A stretch of DNA of 60,000 nt from Antedon mediterranea (Eukaryota; Echinodermata; Crinoidea; Comatulida; Antedonidae): contig NC_092680.1 in the NCBI RefSeq assembly GCF_964355755.1, positions 751,001-811,000 of the forward strand. The letters are read 5' to 3'. Shown here one piece after another: positions 1 through 12,500 of the stretch (the first letter of the stretch is position 1; every line of letters begins with the position of its first letter). The translations under genes and the position numbers were made by a program. The notes below the pieces were generated by a model. The model was not told the origin of the DNA, ran no database searches, and saw nothing but the letters and a program-made list of their open reading frames with translations.

Positions 1-899
1 TTTAAATTTTTAGGTAAAAGACTGCTTTCAGAAACGTTTTAACAAAACTCGAGTGTGGCCATTTAATACCAGCACGACCATGACGACTGTTTAAAGGTTG
101 ATGAAGAAGATTTAAAATACTGTTTTATTAAGTTCAATGCACTGTCACATGACCTATAACAATTATTATAGAGATTACGATTACAAATTATCCGCCATCT
201 AGAATCCAATATAGCGGCCAAAATGGCGTTTAGTTTAAAACTGTTATTCCTCACTTTTTCCTCACCGTTTGTTATCAGTTATTGCTATTGTAAACATCCG
301 CACCAAACACTACCAATAGACAGTTGCTCTTGTGTGGGTATGAATCTTCATAACCTCCAATGATAATTTGAAGAAAATTAACCGTAATTGCGAAAAATTA
401 AATGTAAAAATATCAAAAAATGGGCTATAATGTCGTACCTGGTTTACATGATTTAATATAGTGATTATGAATATTTAAACTATTAGTTACTATGGTTTCT
501 ACTTAATATTGAACTCTACCGCATACAAAAATTGACAATCTATACCGGACTCGCCACGTTTAGTTGCATCATCATCGCGGTTCACCCAACTGTATGTTCA
601 ACCTTTTCCTCAGTCATTCGCCATCGTAATCCACCTCCTTTTAATATTCAATCATTGGTAACGTTTATGAATATAAATGATTAATCTCATTCTTATCAAA
701 GTCAGTAAAATACCCCCAGCGTGTTCGGGACAAAACGAAAATATCAGTCATTTAATTTCCAATTCAATGCTGTAATGTTGATGACAAATGGTGTTGTTTG
801 TAACCGACGCGTCATGCTAACAAACCCCACGCGTTTCTTAAAAGTGACGTGTAAATGAAAGTCAATTGACTGGAATATTGATTTTTACCTTTGTAGCAT

Positions 900-985
900 T
901 CTGATTTAAGCAACGCAAGTAAGTTTACCAATGACAACCATCAGTTTGAATAATTCATCTCATTGGTCAACTATCTTACGCTTGT
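900..985. repeat. Internal fragment of MITE family 2
   Basis: The stretch has the internal landmarks of family 2 (CAACGCAAG, then CCAATGACAA, GAATAATTCATC, ATTGGTCAACTA, and TTACGCTTG). It lacks the GGTTCCCACTA termini. It is most likely an old, end-eroded copy. Confidence 0.45.
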
Positions 986-1394
986 GTATTTATAGCTATT
1001 TTTTATATATTTGTAATGCAATTCATTTCAATCCTTGACTGTCGTTTTGTAATTGGATATATTTTTATTATACCGAATAAATAAATAAATAATAAATTCT
1101 ATACAGACTTAAGTTTATGAGTTTTAACATGATTTATGTATCAATGTTGTTTCGTATTTGGATAACATAATAGTCTGATGTTAATACTCTAATTATGCCT
1201 ACTTTAAATATATTATATAGTATGTTTGAAATAATTATGTAGAAATGCAAGTAAATAAAAAATGTTTTAAGTATTTTATATTGGTATTCATTTGACTCGA
1301 CAACTCGGCTTGAATCGCATGCTATCTAACCAGAAAGAATCGCCATATTTATGGATACCCTGCTTTTCGAAAACTAAAGATATTTATTCTTTAT

Positions 1395-1532
1395 TCAATT
1401 TTAACTATTGTAATATATTTTTTACTTTTTATGTTTTATGTCGTATTTTTGAGGGCCCCTTAAAATCAGCTTCCGCTGGCTGGGTCACCCTCGTGAAATA
1501 TGGTTGAATAAATAAATAAATAAATAAATATT
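1395..1532 (+). mobile_element. 3' tail of a non-LTR retrotransposon (fragment)
   Basis: A GC-richer stretch (GGGCCCC, AAAATCAGCTTCCGCTGGCTGGG, with CACCCTCG) is followed by a (TAAA)n run at 1508-1530. A short G/C-rich hairpin-like motif followed by a microsatellite tail is typical of the 3' ends of CR1/jockey-type LINEs in invertebrates. No reverse-transcriptase coding part remains next to it. The assignment rests on style only. Confidence 0.4.
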
Positions 1533-2245
1533 CCTATCTTACTTGCGCCATCAGTTTTTTAGACTAATATCTTTTAGCGATCTTCTTATTTCCATTTTGG
1601 CAAATCTTTGTAACTAAACGGGAAGCTGGGTTGGCATTTATCAATATTTGCTTATATTTTTGCTTAAGCTGAAATATTTAAGAAGTGCTTAAGCAAATAA
1701 CATAATCTTATTTATCAAACCGTCTTAGCAATGTCTTAGCAGAAAAATTGTCTTAGGTAAATTTTACTTTTGCACATGCGCAAAATTAAACTCTAGAGGG
1801 CAGCAGATTATGTCTTAAGACGAAAAATCCTGCTCTCCCTGCCTCAGCACTAAGGCCCTGCCACAGCCTTTTGGGGTCGTTTCCACCACATCACCAGGCG
1901 GCGCTATAACATTTTATCTCCGTATTTTCACTACTAATTACCTAGCCATTTAATATTTATGAGTTATTGATGTGTTTTTGTGACGTCAATTTTAGTTTTA
2001 TCATTATTTATGAGTTACACATTGTTTATAATTACCAATATGTCTTCAACCGATTCAGCGTGACATATTATAATTACCTTTTTACAATACTGGAACCTAA
2101 AATTATAACCATTTACCGTAAATAACAATTATAATGCTTAGTTATCTTCTGGTGATATAGAAGGCATCGCTCCCTACTTTTTCGTTCACCGTGTGTCTCG
2201 CTACGCACAATAGAAGCAAGAGATTATATGCTAGGCATGAATGCT

Positions 2246-2406
2246 AAAGCGTGGTTCCAACTAGGAGGCAACGCAAGGACTTAAGCGCAACGCAAACGAG
2301 TTGACCAATGACAAGCGCAGGTCGAATAATTCATTGCTTGTGATTGGTAAAATCCCTTACGCTGCGTTACGTCGTTGTGTTGCGTCCTAGTGGTAACCAA
2401 GCTTTA
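2246..2406. mobile_element. MITE family 2, full-length copy
   Basis: The element begins AAAGCGTGGTTCC and ends GGTAACCAAGCTTTA, so the ends are inverted repeats. The middle carries paired ACGCAAGG / TTGCGTC arms and the family-specific CCAATGACAAGCG and TTGTGATTGGT blocks. There is no coding capacity. Other copies lie near 25012, 39123, 46433 and 54042. Confidence 0.7.
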
Positions 2407-2964
2407 CTAAACCGTTCGGCAACCTTGATGGCATCTAGATTCTAGAAGATACTGGAAGTATTTCCTCGGTCTCAGTCGTCACTGAACTTATTTCCAATTA
2501 ATTAGATAGTCATTATGAAGCCGAAAACTCTCATAATTAATACATTCAAATTAGAATTGATACGATGCGTGGTATAAAGATGATACATTATTAATACTGT
2601 TGTTTCTAGAAATAATTAAAACGCTTCAATTAATATAGGACAATCAAAGGTTAATTTATAGCGTGTATTGTAATGAAAAGTTAACAATTCAATTTACCGA
2701 TGTCCAACAGCCAAACGTCGGATACTAGTTCAAGACTAATAGGCCTACCTAATCAGTCAAACATACTTGTATTTTCTAAAGTACTCGAGAGTCGGACTAG
2801 TTTATTATTATTATTATTTGTTTAAAAAAACACACGAGGAAGGCCTATGCTTAAAATCATTTCAAATGTACCTATACTATTTTCCCCCAATATTTCTGTA
2901 TTCCACAATTATAGATCTCAACATTAATCGATCAAAACCGAGTTTTTATACAGAAGCAGAATTT

Positions 2965-4525
2965 AGCTTGATTTGAGTTTGAGCTTAATGTAGAGTTAGA
3001 GCTTAATGTTTTTAGAGCTAAATTTTTTAGAGCTTAATGTAGAGTTTGAGCTTAATGTAGAGTTTGAGCTTAATATAGAGTTTGAGCTTAGTGTAGAGTT
3101 TGAGCTTAATGTAGAGTTTGAGCTTAATGTAGAGTTTGAGCTTAATGTAGAGTTTGAGCTTAATGTAGAGTTTGAGCTTAATTTAGAGTTTAAGCTTAAT
3201 GTAGAGTTTGAGCTTGATTTGAGTTTGAGCTTGATTTGAGTTTGAGCTTGATTTGAGTTTGAGCTTAATGTAGAGTTTGAGCTTAATGTAGAGTTTGAGC
3301 TTAATGTAGAGTTTGAGCTTAATGTAGAGTTTGAGCTTAATGTATAGTTTGAGCTTAATGTATAGTTTGAGCTTAATGTATAGTTTGAGCTTAATGTAGA
3401 GTTTGAGCTTAATGTATAATTTGAGCTTAATGTATAATTTGAGCTTAATGTATAATTTGAGCTTAATGTAGAGTTTGAGCTTAATGTAGAGTTTGAGCTT
3501 AATGTAGAGTTTGAGCTTAATGTAGAGTTTGAGCTTAATGTAGAGTTTGAGCTTAATGTATAGTTTGAGCTTAATGTATAGTTTGAGCTTAATGTATAGT
3601 TTGAGCTTAATGTAGAGTTTGAGCTTAATGTAGAGTTTGAGCTTAATGTATAGTTTGAGCTTAATGTATAGTTTGAGCTTAATGTAGAGTTTGAGCTTAA
3701 TGTAGAGTTTGAGCTTAATGTAGAGTTTGAGCTTAATGTAGAGTTTGAGCTTAATGTATAGTTTGAGCTTAATGTATAGTTTGAGCTTAATGTATAGTTT
3801 GAGCTTAATGTATAGTTTGAGCTTAATGTAGAGTTTGAGCTTAATGTAGAGGAGAGTGAGTTTAAGGTATAGTTTGAGCTTAATGTAGAGGAGAGTGAGT
3901 TTAATGTATAGTTTGAGCTTAATGTAGAGGAGAGTGAGCTTAATGTAGAGGAGAGTAAGCTTAATGTAGAGGAGAGTGAGTTTAATGTATAGTTTGAGCT
4001 TAATGTAGAGGAGAGTGAGTTTAATGTATAGTTTGAGCTTAATGTATAGTTTGAGCTTAATGTAGAGGAGAGTGAGCTTAATGTAGAGGAGAGTGAGTTT
4101 AATGTATAGTTTGAGTTTAATGTAGAGGAGAGTGAGTTTAATGTAGAGGAGAGTGAGTTTAATGTAGAGGAGAGTGAGTTTAATTTAGAGGAGAGTGAGT
4201 TTAATGTAGAGGAGAGTGAGCTTAATGTATAGTTTGAGCTTAATGTAGAGGAGAGTGAGCTTAATGTATAGTTTGAGCTTAATGTAGAGGAGAGTGAGCT
4301 TAATGTAAATTTATTAGAATTACGTAGAGTGTGAGCTTAATGCATAGTTTGAGCTTAATGTATAGTTTGAGTTTAATGTAGAGGAGAGTGAGTTTAATGT
4401 AAATTTATTAGAATTACGTAGAGTGTGAGCTTATAAGCGTTTGAGTTAATTGAGAATTTGAGCTTAATATAACTAACTACAAGTTTGAGCTTCTTCAGAG
4501 TTTGAGTTAATTTAGAGTTTATTGT
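2965..4525. repeat. 18-bp minisatellite with 21-bp variant units
   Basis: The array is about 1.55 kb of near-identical units GAGCTTAATGTAGAGTTT (18 bp), with variants TATAGTTT and TATAATTT. From about 3840 onward these are interspersed with a 21-bp variant in which the second half reads AGAGGAGAGT. The right edge (4300-4525) decays into diverged units and an inserted AATTTATTAGAATTACG segment seen twice. The longest open frame (3006-3239) is only the array translated as a hexapeptide and is not taken as a gene. Confidence 0.9.
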
Positions 4526-5864
4526 TGACAAGATGATAAATGTCTCACACGGAGCTGTATAGTAAGCTATATCGGAAATGAGATCGCCAAGTAAATACCA
4601 ACGGCACTGGCAACAACGGATTAGTTAACTTAAATTAAAATTCAGTGATTTTTCACGTTAATTTCAACAACATCCTTGTAAGGGTATTATGTTAAACGGT
4701 GAAAATACCAATTGATGGTGAAAGCATTCATTTTATATTTAGAGTCAATGCTTAAACACAATATTAGGTTAAAATAGAAAGAAAAACAAACTCATTAAAC
4801 CTGACCAGATTTAAATTAGTGAAAGAACAAACATTCATTTAAATATTGTTTGATTGATGATAATACTTTATTTGGAGACAGTTACTGTATAGTTAAGATT
4901 AATTTAAAAATGGTAGATGTGAACGAAACAATGTTAAGTTGTTAATTAGTCCCATTAAATCCAGATTTTAATAAGTGGTTATTGATTAAGGAAAATACAT
5001 CTATGAGAGTAAAACAAACTCGGAAATGTTCTGCTTTGCAGAGATCCATTATAGCACATTATGTTTAGATTGTATGTTTAGATCCAATTAAATAGAAATT
5101 CGATTCAAGTTGTTGACGTTATAATTTGGGAACAGTCCTATAGTTCTTCTTCGGCATTGAAACTAATTCACAAAGCGAGGATGGTGGGACACATTTATTC
5201 AGGAACAATCACATTAAGGGACAGACCTATTAAGGGAACACAAATAAATGAGGGGAAATATAAGACTAGGGCTAACTCGTATTACCTTTATTGGCTACCG
5301 AAGGTGTCCCCTTATGAGGTTAAAAGTTTGGAAAACTAATGTAATACAGTACTCTATTGTATACACGGGGGTAAATAAATAGTGGTCAGAATTACAACAA
5401 AAATCACCTTTACAACCATAAACTATAGCAAAAAATCCTCATGGCAATTAAAGATTGTCGACCCTTTACACTTTATTAGTATCATACATTGGAAAATGGC
5501 ATGTTTGGAAAAGAAGTAAACATTGTACGAGGCAAGTAATACCTAGGCCCATGGGAACATGCGGATGTTACTTGTTTGATACACACTCCCATGAGACTAT
5601 GGACAATTTGAATGTTGAGTGATATATACTCATTAACAAGATGAAAAATCATATCACGTGTAAGGCTGTAACGTCTATCAACTCATAAATATTTTGTAAT
5701 TATATATCATATTTCTTAGAGTAACTAGATGGTCAATGAACCGTAGATATATTGAACTTGTTGTGACAAATTAGGTAATTAATATGTTCGTCATCACATC
5801 ACTGTTGTCATGGCTATGTCATTGTTAGTTGCTATATTATTTTTGTTTGTTATCTTTTACTTTT

Positions 5865-6440
5865 TCTTAATCATCCTCATCATCCTCATAATCATTATCA
5901 TAATTATCATCATCATCAAAATCCTGTCCTCAGCTTAATGTGGAGTTTACTTTTTCTAATCATCCTCATCATCCTCATAATCATTATCATCATTATTATC
6001 ATCAAAATCATGTCAGCTTAATGTAGAGTTTACTTTTTCTAATCATCCTCATCATCATTATCATCATCATCATAATTATCATCATAAAAAAAAACCTTGT
6101 CATCAGCTTAATGTAGAGTTTACTTTTTCTAATCATCCTAATCATCCTCATCATCATTATCATCATCATCATAATTGTCATCATAAAAAAAAAACCTTGT
6201 CATCAGCTTAATGTAGAGTTTACTTTTTCTAATCATCCTCATCATCCTCATCATCATTATCATCATTATCATAATTATCGTCATCACAATCATGTCAGAT
6301 TAATGTAGAGTTTACTTTTTCTAATCATCCTCATCATCCTGATTATTATCATCATCATTATCATCATCAAAATCATGTCAGCTTAATGTAGAGTTTACTT
6401 TTTCTAATCATTCTCATCATCATCCTCATCATCATTATCA
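5865..6440. repeat. Composite ATC-rich array with embedded minisatellite motif
   Basis: About six units of roughly 80-90 bp each combine a (TCA/TCC)n run with the phrase GTCAGCTTAATGTAGAGTTT and ACTTTTTCTAATCATCC. The phrase AGCTTAATGTAGAGTTT is the unit of the minisatellite at 2965-4525, so the two arrays share a core. Confidence 0.85.
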
Positions 6441-6665
6441 TCAAAATAAATCAAAATGTCATCAACGTCATCTGTAATTATCATTCATAATAGTATATAG
6501 CCACGGTGATTATTATTATTATCATTATCATCCTCATCATCATTATCATCATCAAAATCATGTCATCAACATCATCTGTCACATCATTCATAATAGTATA
6601 TAACCTCGCTGATTATTATTATTATCATCATCATCCACATCACAAACAAAACTTTCATCATCACT
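6441..6665. repeat. ATC/ATT-rich low-complexity duplication
   Basis: Two diverged copies of a roughly 110-bp block follow each other. Each contains TCATAATAGTATATA, a short variable part, GATTATTATTATTATCAT, then (CAT)n. The open frame across it, with Ile and His runs, is an artefact of the simple repeat. Confidence 0.7.
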
Positions 6666-6954
6666 ATCATTATTCTTATTCGATTGTGGATTTTGGATTT
6701 CATGGCAGATAATGACTTATGGCTATGATTATTTATGTATTACTGTTTTGTTTGTTTTATTCGTTGTTATAAATTTGGTAAATCTTTGACATTTGCAATA
6801 ATAAGGAAAATTAAAATGAATTATCACCATAATATTATTATCATTATCATCACCATCATCATCAAATCACCATCAACATATTCCCCCTCATAACATTATG
6901 ATTAAGTTCAATAACGTAAGTTCAATAATAATGATGGTATGGTATTATTCGGAT

Positions 6955-7135
6955 CAAAATTAGAAGTGGGTATTCTCTCCTCTTCACCCTTATTAGAAGT
7001 GGGTACTCTCTCCTCTTCACCCTTATTACAATACAATGTAAATTAGAAGTGGGTACTCTCTCCTCTTCACCCTTATTACAATACAATGTAAGTGGGTACT
7101 CTCTCCTCTTCACCCTTTACAATACAATGTAAAAT
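6955..7135. repeat. Tandem repeat, about 50-bp units
   Basis: Four units contain GTGGGTACTCTCTCCTCTTC and ACCCTTATTACAATACAATG. Some units are shortened (CACCCTTATTAGAAG or CACCCTTTACAATAC). Confidence 0.8.
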
Positions 7136-7464
7136 AACAAAACAAAAAACCAATGAAATAAAAATCTATCACCGCTATCATCATTATCACCGGCCTTATT
7201 ATAATCAACTATTATAACCTTTAGATAATCTAGGTGAACATTAGTAATGTCTGGCATAATACTTACCACGACACACATTTATGTTCTATTACTTGTCCTA
7301 AAATGGTTGTAATTCATCAAAGATACCATTATACAAAAGTGACAAATTGCGGAGAATATATGAAATAGGAATTTAATATATTCTTCTGAAATAAATATGA
7401 AACGAATATACTGTCATTTGGCAAAATCACGATTACGCTGTTTGATATTCTACACAAGAATACT

Positions 7465-7593
7465 AAAGCTCTGTTTACACTATCAAACTTTGAGTTATGT
7501 GCCCATATATGGACACAATGACATATCATTACCATATTTGGGCGCGTCACACTTTTTTTTTTCAAACTAGTTTGATAGTTTAGACAGAGCTTA
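7465..7593 (-). mobile_element. MITE family 1 (copy 1)
   Basis: Termini AAAGCTCTGTTTACACTATC and TTTAGACAGAGCTTA are inverted repeats. Inner motifs GTGCCCATATATGG and CATTACCATATTTGGGC are the reverse complement of the family's usual order. There is no coding capacity. Confidence 0.8.
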
Positions 7594-7734
7594 AGCTCGG
7601 TATCATATCTAGTGACAAAAACATCAAGCAATCACATCGCGCCTTCTGTAAGTAGGAAACACTAACATCCTCTCACGGCACTATTCAACAGTAGCGTTTA
7701 GCGTTATGTCAACTCTTTTCTGACAACTGTTAGT

Positions 7735-7815
7735 TAGATGGGACCTGTTGCAGTCAGCAGACCCGATACTGCAGGATGTTTATTATCGCTAGACATGATA
7801 CCCTACAAGGCAAGA
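7735..7815. repeat. SINE-like body fragment
   Basis: The stretch ACCTGTTGC, AGCAGACCCGATACTGCAGG, ATGTT, TATCGCTAGAC aligns with the sequence downstream of the tRNA-like head at 47515-47590. The head itself (A and B boxes) is not visible here, so this is taken as a truncated copy of the same SINE. Confidence 0.45.
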
Positions 7816-8910
7816 ATCACTTTCCTCCCTAACTGGACTAATTCCCATGAAACCGTTTAAAAAAAAAATAAATAAAAGAAATCATTTAAAATATAAAAAA
7901 AATAATAAAAAGCAGGAAGAAAGTGTAATAAAACTTAGAAATAATACAATCAAAAACATTTCACTAGTTACACGGTACTTTCAACATGTAGTACACTTAC
8001 GCACTAAAGCAATTGCACTAAGAGTAATAAAGCAAACGTCATATGCACGTACTGAATCACAACAAAATAATAGATTAGACACCATTTGAAAATGCACTTA
8101 AACGGGTTCAGAAACGGCAAAACAACTTCCTAGGATAATATCTTCATCATGGTCTGTAACCATGACGCTTTGTGGAAAGGAGAATCTTGGTACTACAAGA
8201 GAAGAGTGAGGTTACAATATTGTTATTTATTAGACAATCTGATCGTCTTGTCCGCTTAGCAGTTGATTGTATAATCGAAGCAGCGTTGTAATCGATGTTA
8301 GGTTCGAGAGAAGTCGTGGTTTAGGAAAGTTAAATTACGCTAACGACCTAACTACATTGTCGTGACAAAGTAATAATCGTTTACAAGCTAACCACTTTCG
8401 AAAACTGAATTGATTTATCAAATGTCAATATTCAAGGAATTGAAATATTTCTTTTGTAATTAAGTGAGGTTTCTTTGTACCGAATTGATAGATATAAATT
8501 ATCATGACCTACTAAAATTGCTGACGACTTTGTTCGCATTTAGTGATCAGTATTTGTCAAGTCGTACGATTACTTTATAAGAAGTACCACTGGGCGTTTT
8601 AACCTTTCCTGAATATTCCTATAAATTAGAATAAATATCCGTTATCCAAGTGATTAATCAACGTGTTTATGTTGCTACAAAACTCATAGTACTGGGAATA
8701 ATATAATTGCAATATAATTATCTTGATAAACTGCTTGGGCGCCCTTGGTATGCGCATGCTCAGTCAGTTATTCATACATACATGTACGCGGTGAATGCCA
8801 GAAGACGAGAATTCATTACACACTGGTGAACGCTTGGTCGTCATAGCAGAATGTTAACAATAGCATAGCGTAGTTTATAAAGACTTTACTGATAGTTTGA
8901 TCGCCTTAAG

Positions 8911-9062
8911 GTGAGTAGTGTTGAAATTGAACAATTTCATCTAATATTGATTTTTAACACCTCTCAGAATTGAAGACACCAATATCTAGAAAGCCTACCA
9001 GATTCCAAGGAATTCATCAGTAAATTAATTAGAATTATTTAATAATCTTAATTTTTTTACAG
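8911..9062 (+). other. Candidate 5'-UTR intron of TRPC gene 1
   Basis: A strong donor (CTTAAG|GTGAGT, GT at 8911) precedes a strong acceptor (AATTTTTTTACAG|AAAC, AG at 9061-9062). A 152-bp intron here would place a non-coding first exon just upstream and leave 273 nt of leader before the ATG at 9336. A TATAAA lies at 8876-8881 but is too close to the donor to serve as its promoter comfortably. This is an inference from splice-site strength alone. Confidence 0.3.
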
Positions 9063-9335
9063 AAACATTGAAAGTGATTATTTGTTTTTTAAACTTAGTT
9101 ACGTTTACAATTAATGAAGTATAACCGGGATAGAATAGATAAACGTGAAGCGGATCACAAGAAGAGATTTCCTTTTCATTGGATCGATTACAAAGATTAG
9201 TTGATACAGAATTTATCACAAGACACCTAGACAGACATAACTATTAGATATGTGAACTAATATAGCCTATCGCATCAAGCTGATTTACATGTAATAGTTG
9301 TTGAAAAGGTTTCTGGAAAGTTTTGCTCTTTCAAA

Positions 9336-9522
9336 ATGGCCACAGGAATGTGTAAAGAGCGTCAGAACCGTCTCGTTGATCGCCTGTATATGGAAGCTGT
9401 AAAAAGAGGAGATAGAGAAGCTGCTGAATTTGCGCTGGAAAATATTAAAGTTTTTGACAAAGATTGTGTGGATAGAAATGGCGACTCTGCCATTGACTTA
9501 GCTATCGATACAAGAAATACAG
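9336..9522 (+). CDS. TRPC gene 1, exon 1 (start, first ankyrin repeat)
   Basis: The start ATG has a favourable context (CAAAATGG: A at -3, G at +4). It encodes residues 1-62 and one base of codon 63. The segment [16 protein letters not shown] followed by NCVDxxGxxAIDLAI-type spacing is the first ankyrin repeat of TRPC proteins. The donor is ACAG|GTATGA, phase 1. The frame stays open a little into the intron and ends at 9575, which is not coding. Confidence 0.9.
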
Positions 9523-12500
9523 GTATGATTTTGAAAGATATTAGTGTTAATTTTTCAATTTTTGTAAAATCATAGCAAGCCTATTTCGGGATTTGATTTT
9601 ATTCGGGGTCAACATTTACAACAAAATAGGAATACAAACAGTTTACAAGCAAATACATTAAATTAGAAACCAAAGATAGCCCATAAAGTCTAAAGAAAAA
9701 TCAACTTAATTCCAATGGGGTCCTTTAATTCCAATGGGGTCCTTTAATTCCAATGGGGTACTTTAATTCCAATGGGGTCCTTTAATTCAAATGGGGTCCT
9801 TTAATTCCAATGGGGTACTTTAATTCCAATGGGGTCCTTTAATTCCAATGGGGTCCTTTAATTCCAATGGGGTCCTTTAATTCCAATGGGGTCCTTTAAT
9901 TCCAATGGGATACTTTAATTCAAATGGGGTCCTTTAAAACAGCATAGGCAATCACAACAAATCAAACGCGCATAACAATAATATGGCAGAAGATACACCA
10001 TTCAAAACTTGAAAAAGACAATACAGATGAATAGTGCTAGTGGTGAATACTGTTTTAGAAAAGCAAACAGTTACTTTTACTCAATTTAACAAACATTTCC
10101 ACATTACAAGAATCCCTAGACTTCTATTTTGCGCCTCCTAATCCTACATCATCTCTTTATACTCGTTTTCCTTAGACACTATCATAAATTTTGTTCGTTG
10201 ATGAAAGATAAATATATTTATCTTTAGGAAGCATCATAACTATACCGTAACTAAACGATGTTAATTCTAGCAAATCTACCGCTTCTTAACTAGGATCAAG
10301 CTAATAGGCTACTACTGTATGTATTAATTATGATTTCCGTCAATCATAGTATAATTGGAGAACTTATGACACAGTTAAAACTAATATGTAATAGTACTAC
10401 CGTATTAAAGATAGATGTTTAAGAGAAAGACGGACAGATAGAGCAATTTAAAACGCCAATAGATCTATTTTACAATATCAATTTCAATTTGTACTTTCAA
10501 AGTATGGACCATTTAAACATCAAACCTTTCAATATATTTTAAATTATCAAGAACAACCCTTTCTGATATATGTATTTTTCTAATTTCAACCATTTACGAT
10601 CGTTTAAAAAATACATCAGAATATAATATTTTGCAAATTATTATTTATCAGAAAAGACTAATTGAGCAAAGGTTAGTAAAATTCATTGTTCTGGTGGCAT
10701 TAGTTTTATTCAGCTTGCTAAAATAATCAGTTTAAAAAACAAAGCTAAGCCTATACTAACTTAAAAAATGGCGCTTTGAATTTACCTACGTACTGTAGAA
10801 AAAGACGCTTACAATTATGTAATCCCATGGACCTAATCTGACTCTGTTACCGAAGTGGCCAAAAGTATAATTTGGCCCCGGAGAAAACACAAACAATGTG
10901 TTAAAATAGATGAACTTTGTAAGTAACTCAAGTTGGAATAAAAAATAGTGCAAAAAAAAAATAATGTTTCCGTATTGGCCTTCTATGATGTCCTAATGAC
11001 TATACGCATTGCATCCAGTACTGAATGTAAAATAATTATTTTATAGGTGTGAACGCTAGTTATATAGTACAATTGACAAGTTTAATGCTATTGAAGCTTG
11101 TAAACTGTAACGACTATACAAATAATATGACGATAATCTACTGTATATAATCATTCACCTTTTTGTTTTTTCTGAGTTAATTGCTACTAAGGGTACAATT
11201 TGTTGCAATGTAATATTGTAAAAAATACGTCATGTACCGCACTGATGATTCGTATCCGCTGTAAAGTAAATATATAAAATGCATTTACAAATCTTAACAT
11301 TAGCAGATTTGCCATGATCTGTGTTATTAAATATATCACTATAGGTCTAAAGCTCTGCCTACACTATCAAACTAGTTTGACAAAAAAGTGTGGTGTGCCC
11401 AAATGTGGTAGTGATATACCTAAATATGGTAGTGATATGACACTATCATGTCTATGTAGGGGCACATCACATTTTTTTTTGTCACATAAAGTTTGATGGT
11501 GTAGACAGAGATTTACACAAATAAATGCATTATGATTTCCGCAAACAAGCCTCGTGAAAAAAACAGCAGTGACAACTTCATGACAGAAGGAGGTAAAAAT
11601 AGAAGGAAAACATAGGATACAACAACAGAAGTCAATAACGTCAATATCCTACGCTTTGGGATGGTGGGTGGAACAATAAGTGTATACAGGTGTAATTTCA
11701 AGCGTTAAAATCAAGAGGAAGCATTATGAAACGCCAGTCGTGCAAAAACTGATTGATAAAACAACCGTTTGATTTTTTAGAACCATCCTGTTTTATAACG
11801 ACCACGAAGCATTTTTAATATATATATAAAATATATTTAATTTTAACACTGAACTAGATTTTAAAAATAAATGGAAACCAAGGAATTAAGAAATTAAGTT
11901 ACGTGACTTAACCTGGTTTATACGGATTTGATTAAACTGACAAAAAACCATTAGCTACAATAAAGATTATGATAATCTTAAGGATGTCGGCTTAAGATGA
12001 TGACAATAGTGATGCAAATGATAATGATGCCAATAATAATTTACTGAGTGTCCTCCTAAAGCGGACGCGTCCCAATGGATGTTGAACATGGATTATAGCA
12101 TAATCAACTCGGTCGAAGAGTCTTATTAATAATTGATGTTTCATCAAGGTCTAATCTAATAACTGCTAAATTATATTGGTTTGATGGTTTGTTAAACGTG
12201 TAAAGACGGTTGTGCTAATGTGCTAAAACATTAAATAATTCCATTCAACCTCTTCAGCCATGACATCCGTTAATGCCTGTCATTACAACTTGATCCACCC
12301 TGGATTGATTCGTATTTAAAGCTCTGTCTACACTATCAAACTAGACAAAAAAAGTGTTATGTGCCCAAATATGGTAGTGATATGACATATATGGGCACAT
12401 CACATTTTTAGTCGCGTGCGTACAACGCGACTCTACAGCTCACTATGTCGGTCGGTTGGTCGGTCGGTAAACACTAACTTGAGCACGCGACTGCAGCCAT

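Larger units (their letters stand above)
1..8910. other. Gene-free upstream region
   Basis: No reading frame here resembles a known protein, and no chain of exons with usable splice sites was found. The short open frames are not conserved-looking and mostly come from low-complexity or repetitive DNA. What can be named is repeats: MITE fragments, a LINE tail, an 18-bp minisatellite, ATC-rich arrays and a SINE-like body, all listed separately. The 4530-5860 and 7820-8900 stretches are plain AT-rich sequence in which nothing could be recognised. Regulatory elements of gene 1 could lie here but none can be supported. Confidence 0.6.

Noticed and set aside
1657-1692. TTGCTTAAGC/GCTTAAGCAA inverted repeat
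   Set aside because: The arms are short and lie in AT-rich DNA rich in TTAA. It could be part of an old repeat but cannot be distinguished from chance.
3006-3239. Open frame with FELNVE hexapeptide repeats
   Set aside because: It is the 18-bp minisatellite read in frame, with no splice or promoter support.
5157-5339. 60-residue open frame MKLIHKARMV...
   Set aside because: No family is recognised, there are no flanking splice partners, and the length is expected by chance.
6506-6712. Open frame with Ile and His runs
   Set aside because: It is a translation of ATC/ATT simple repeats.
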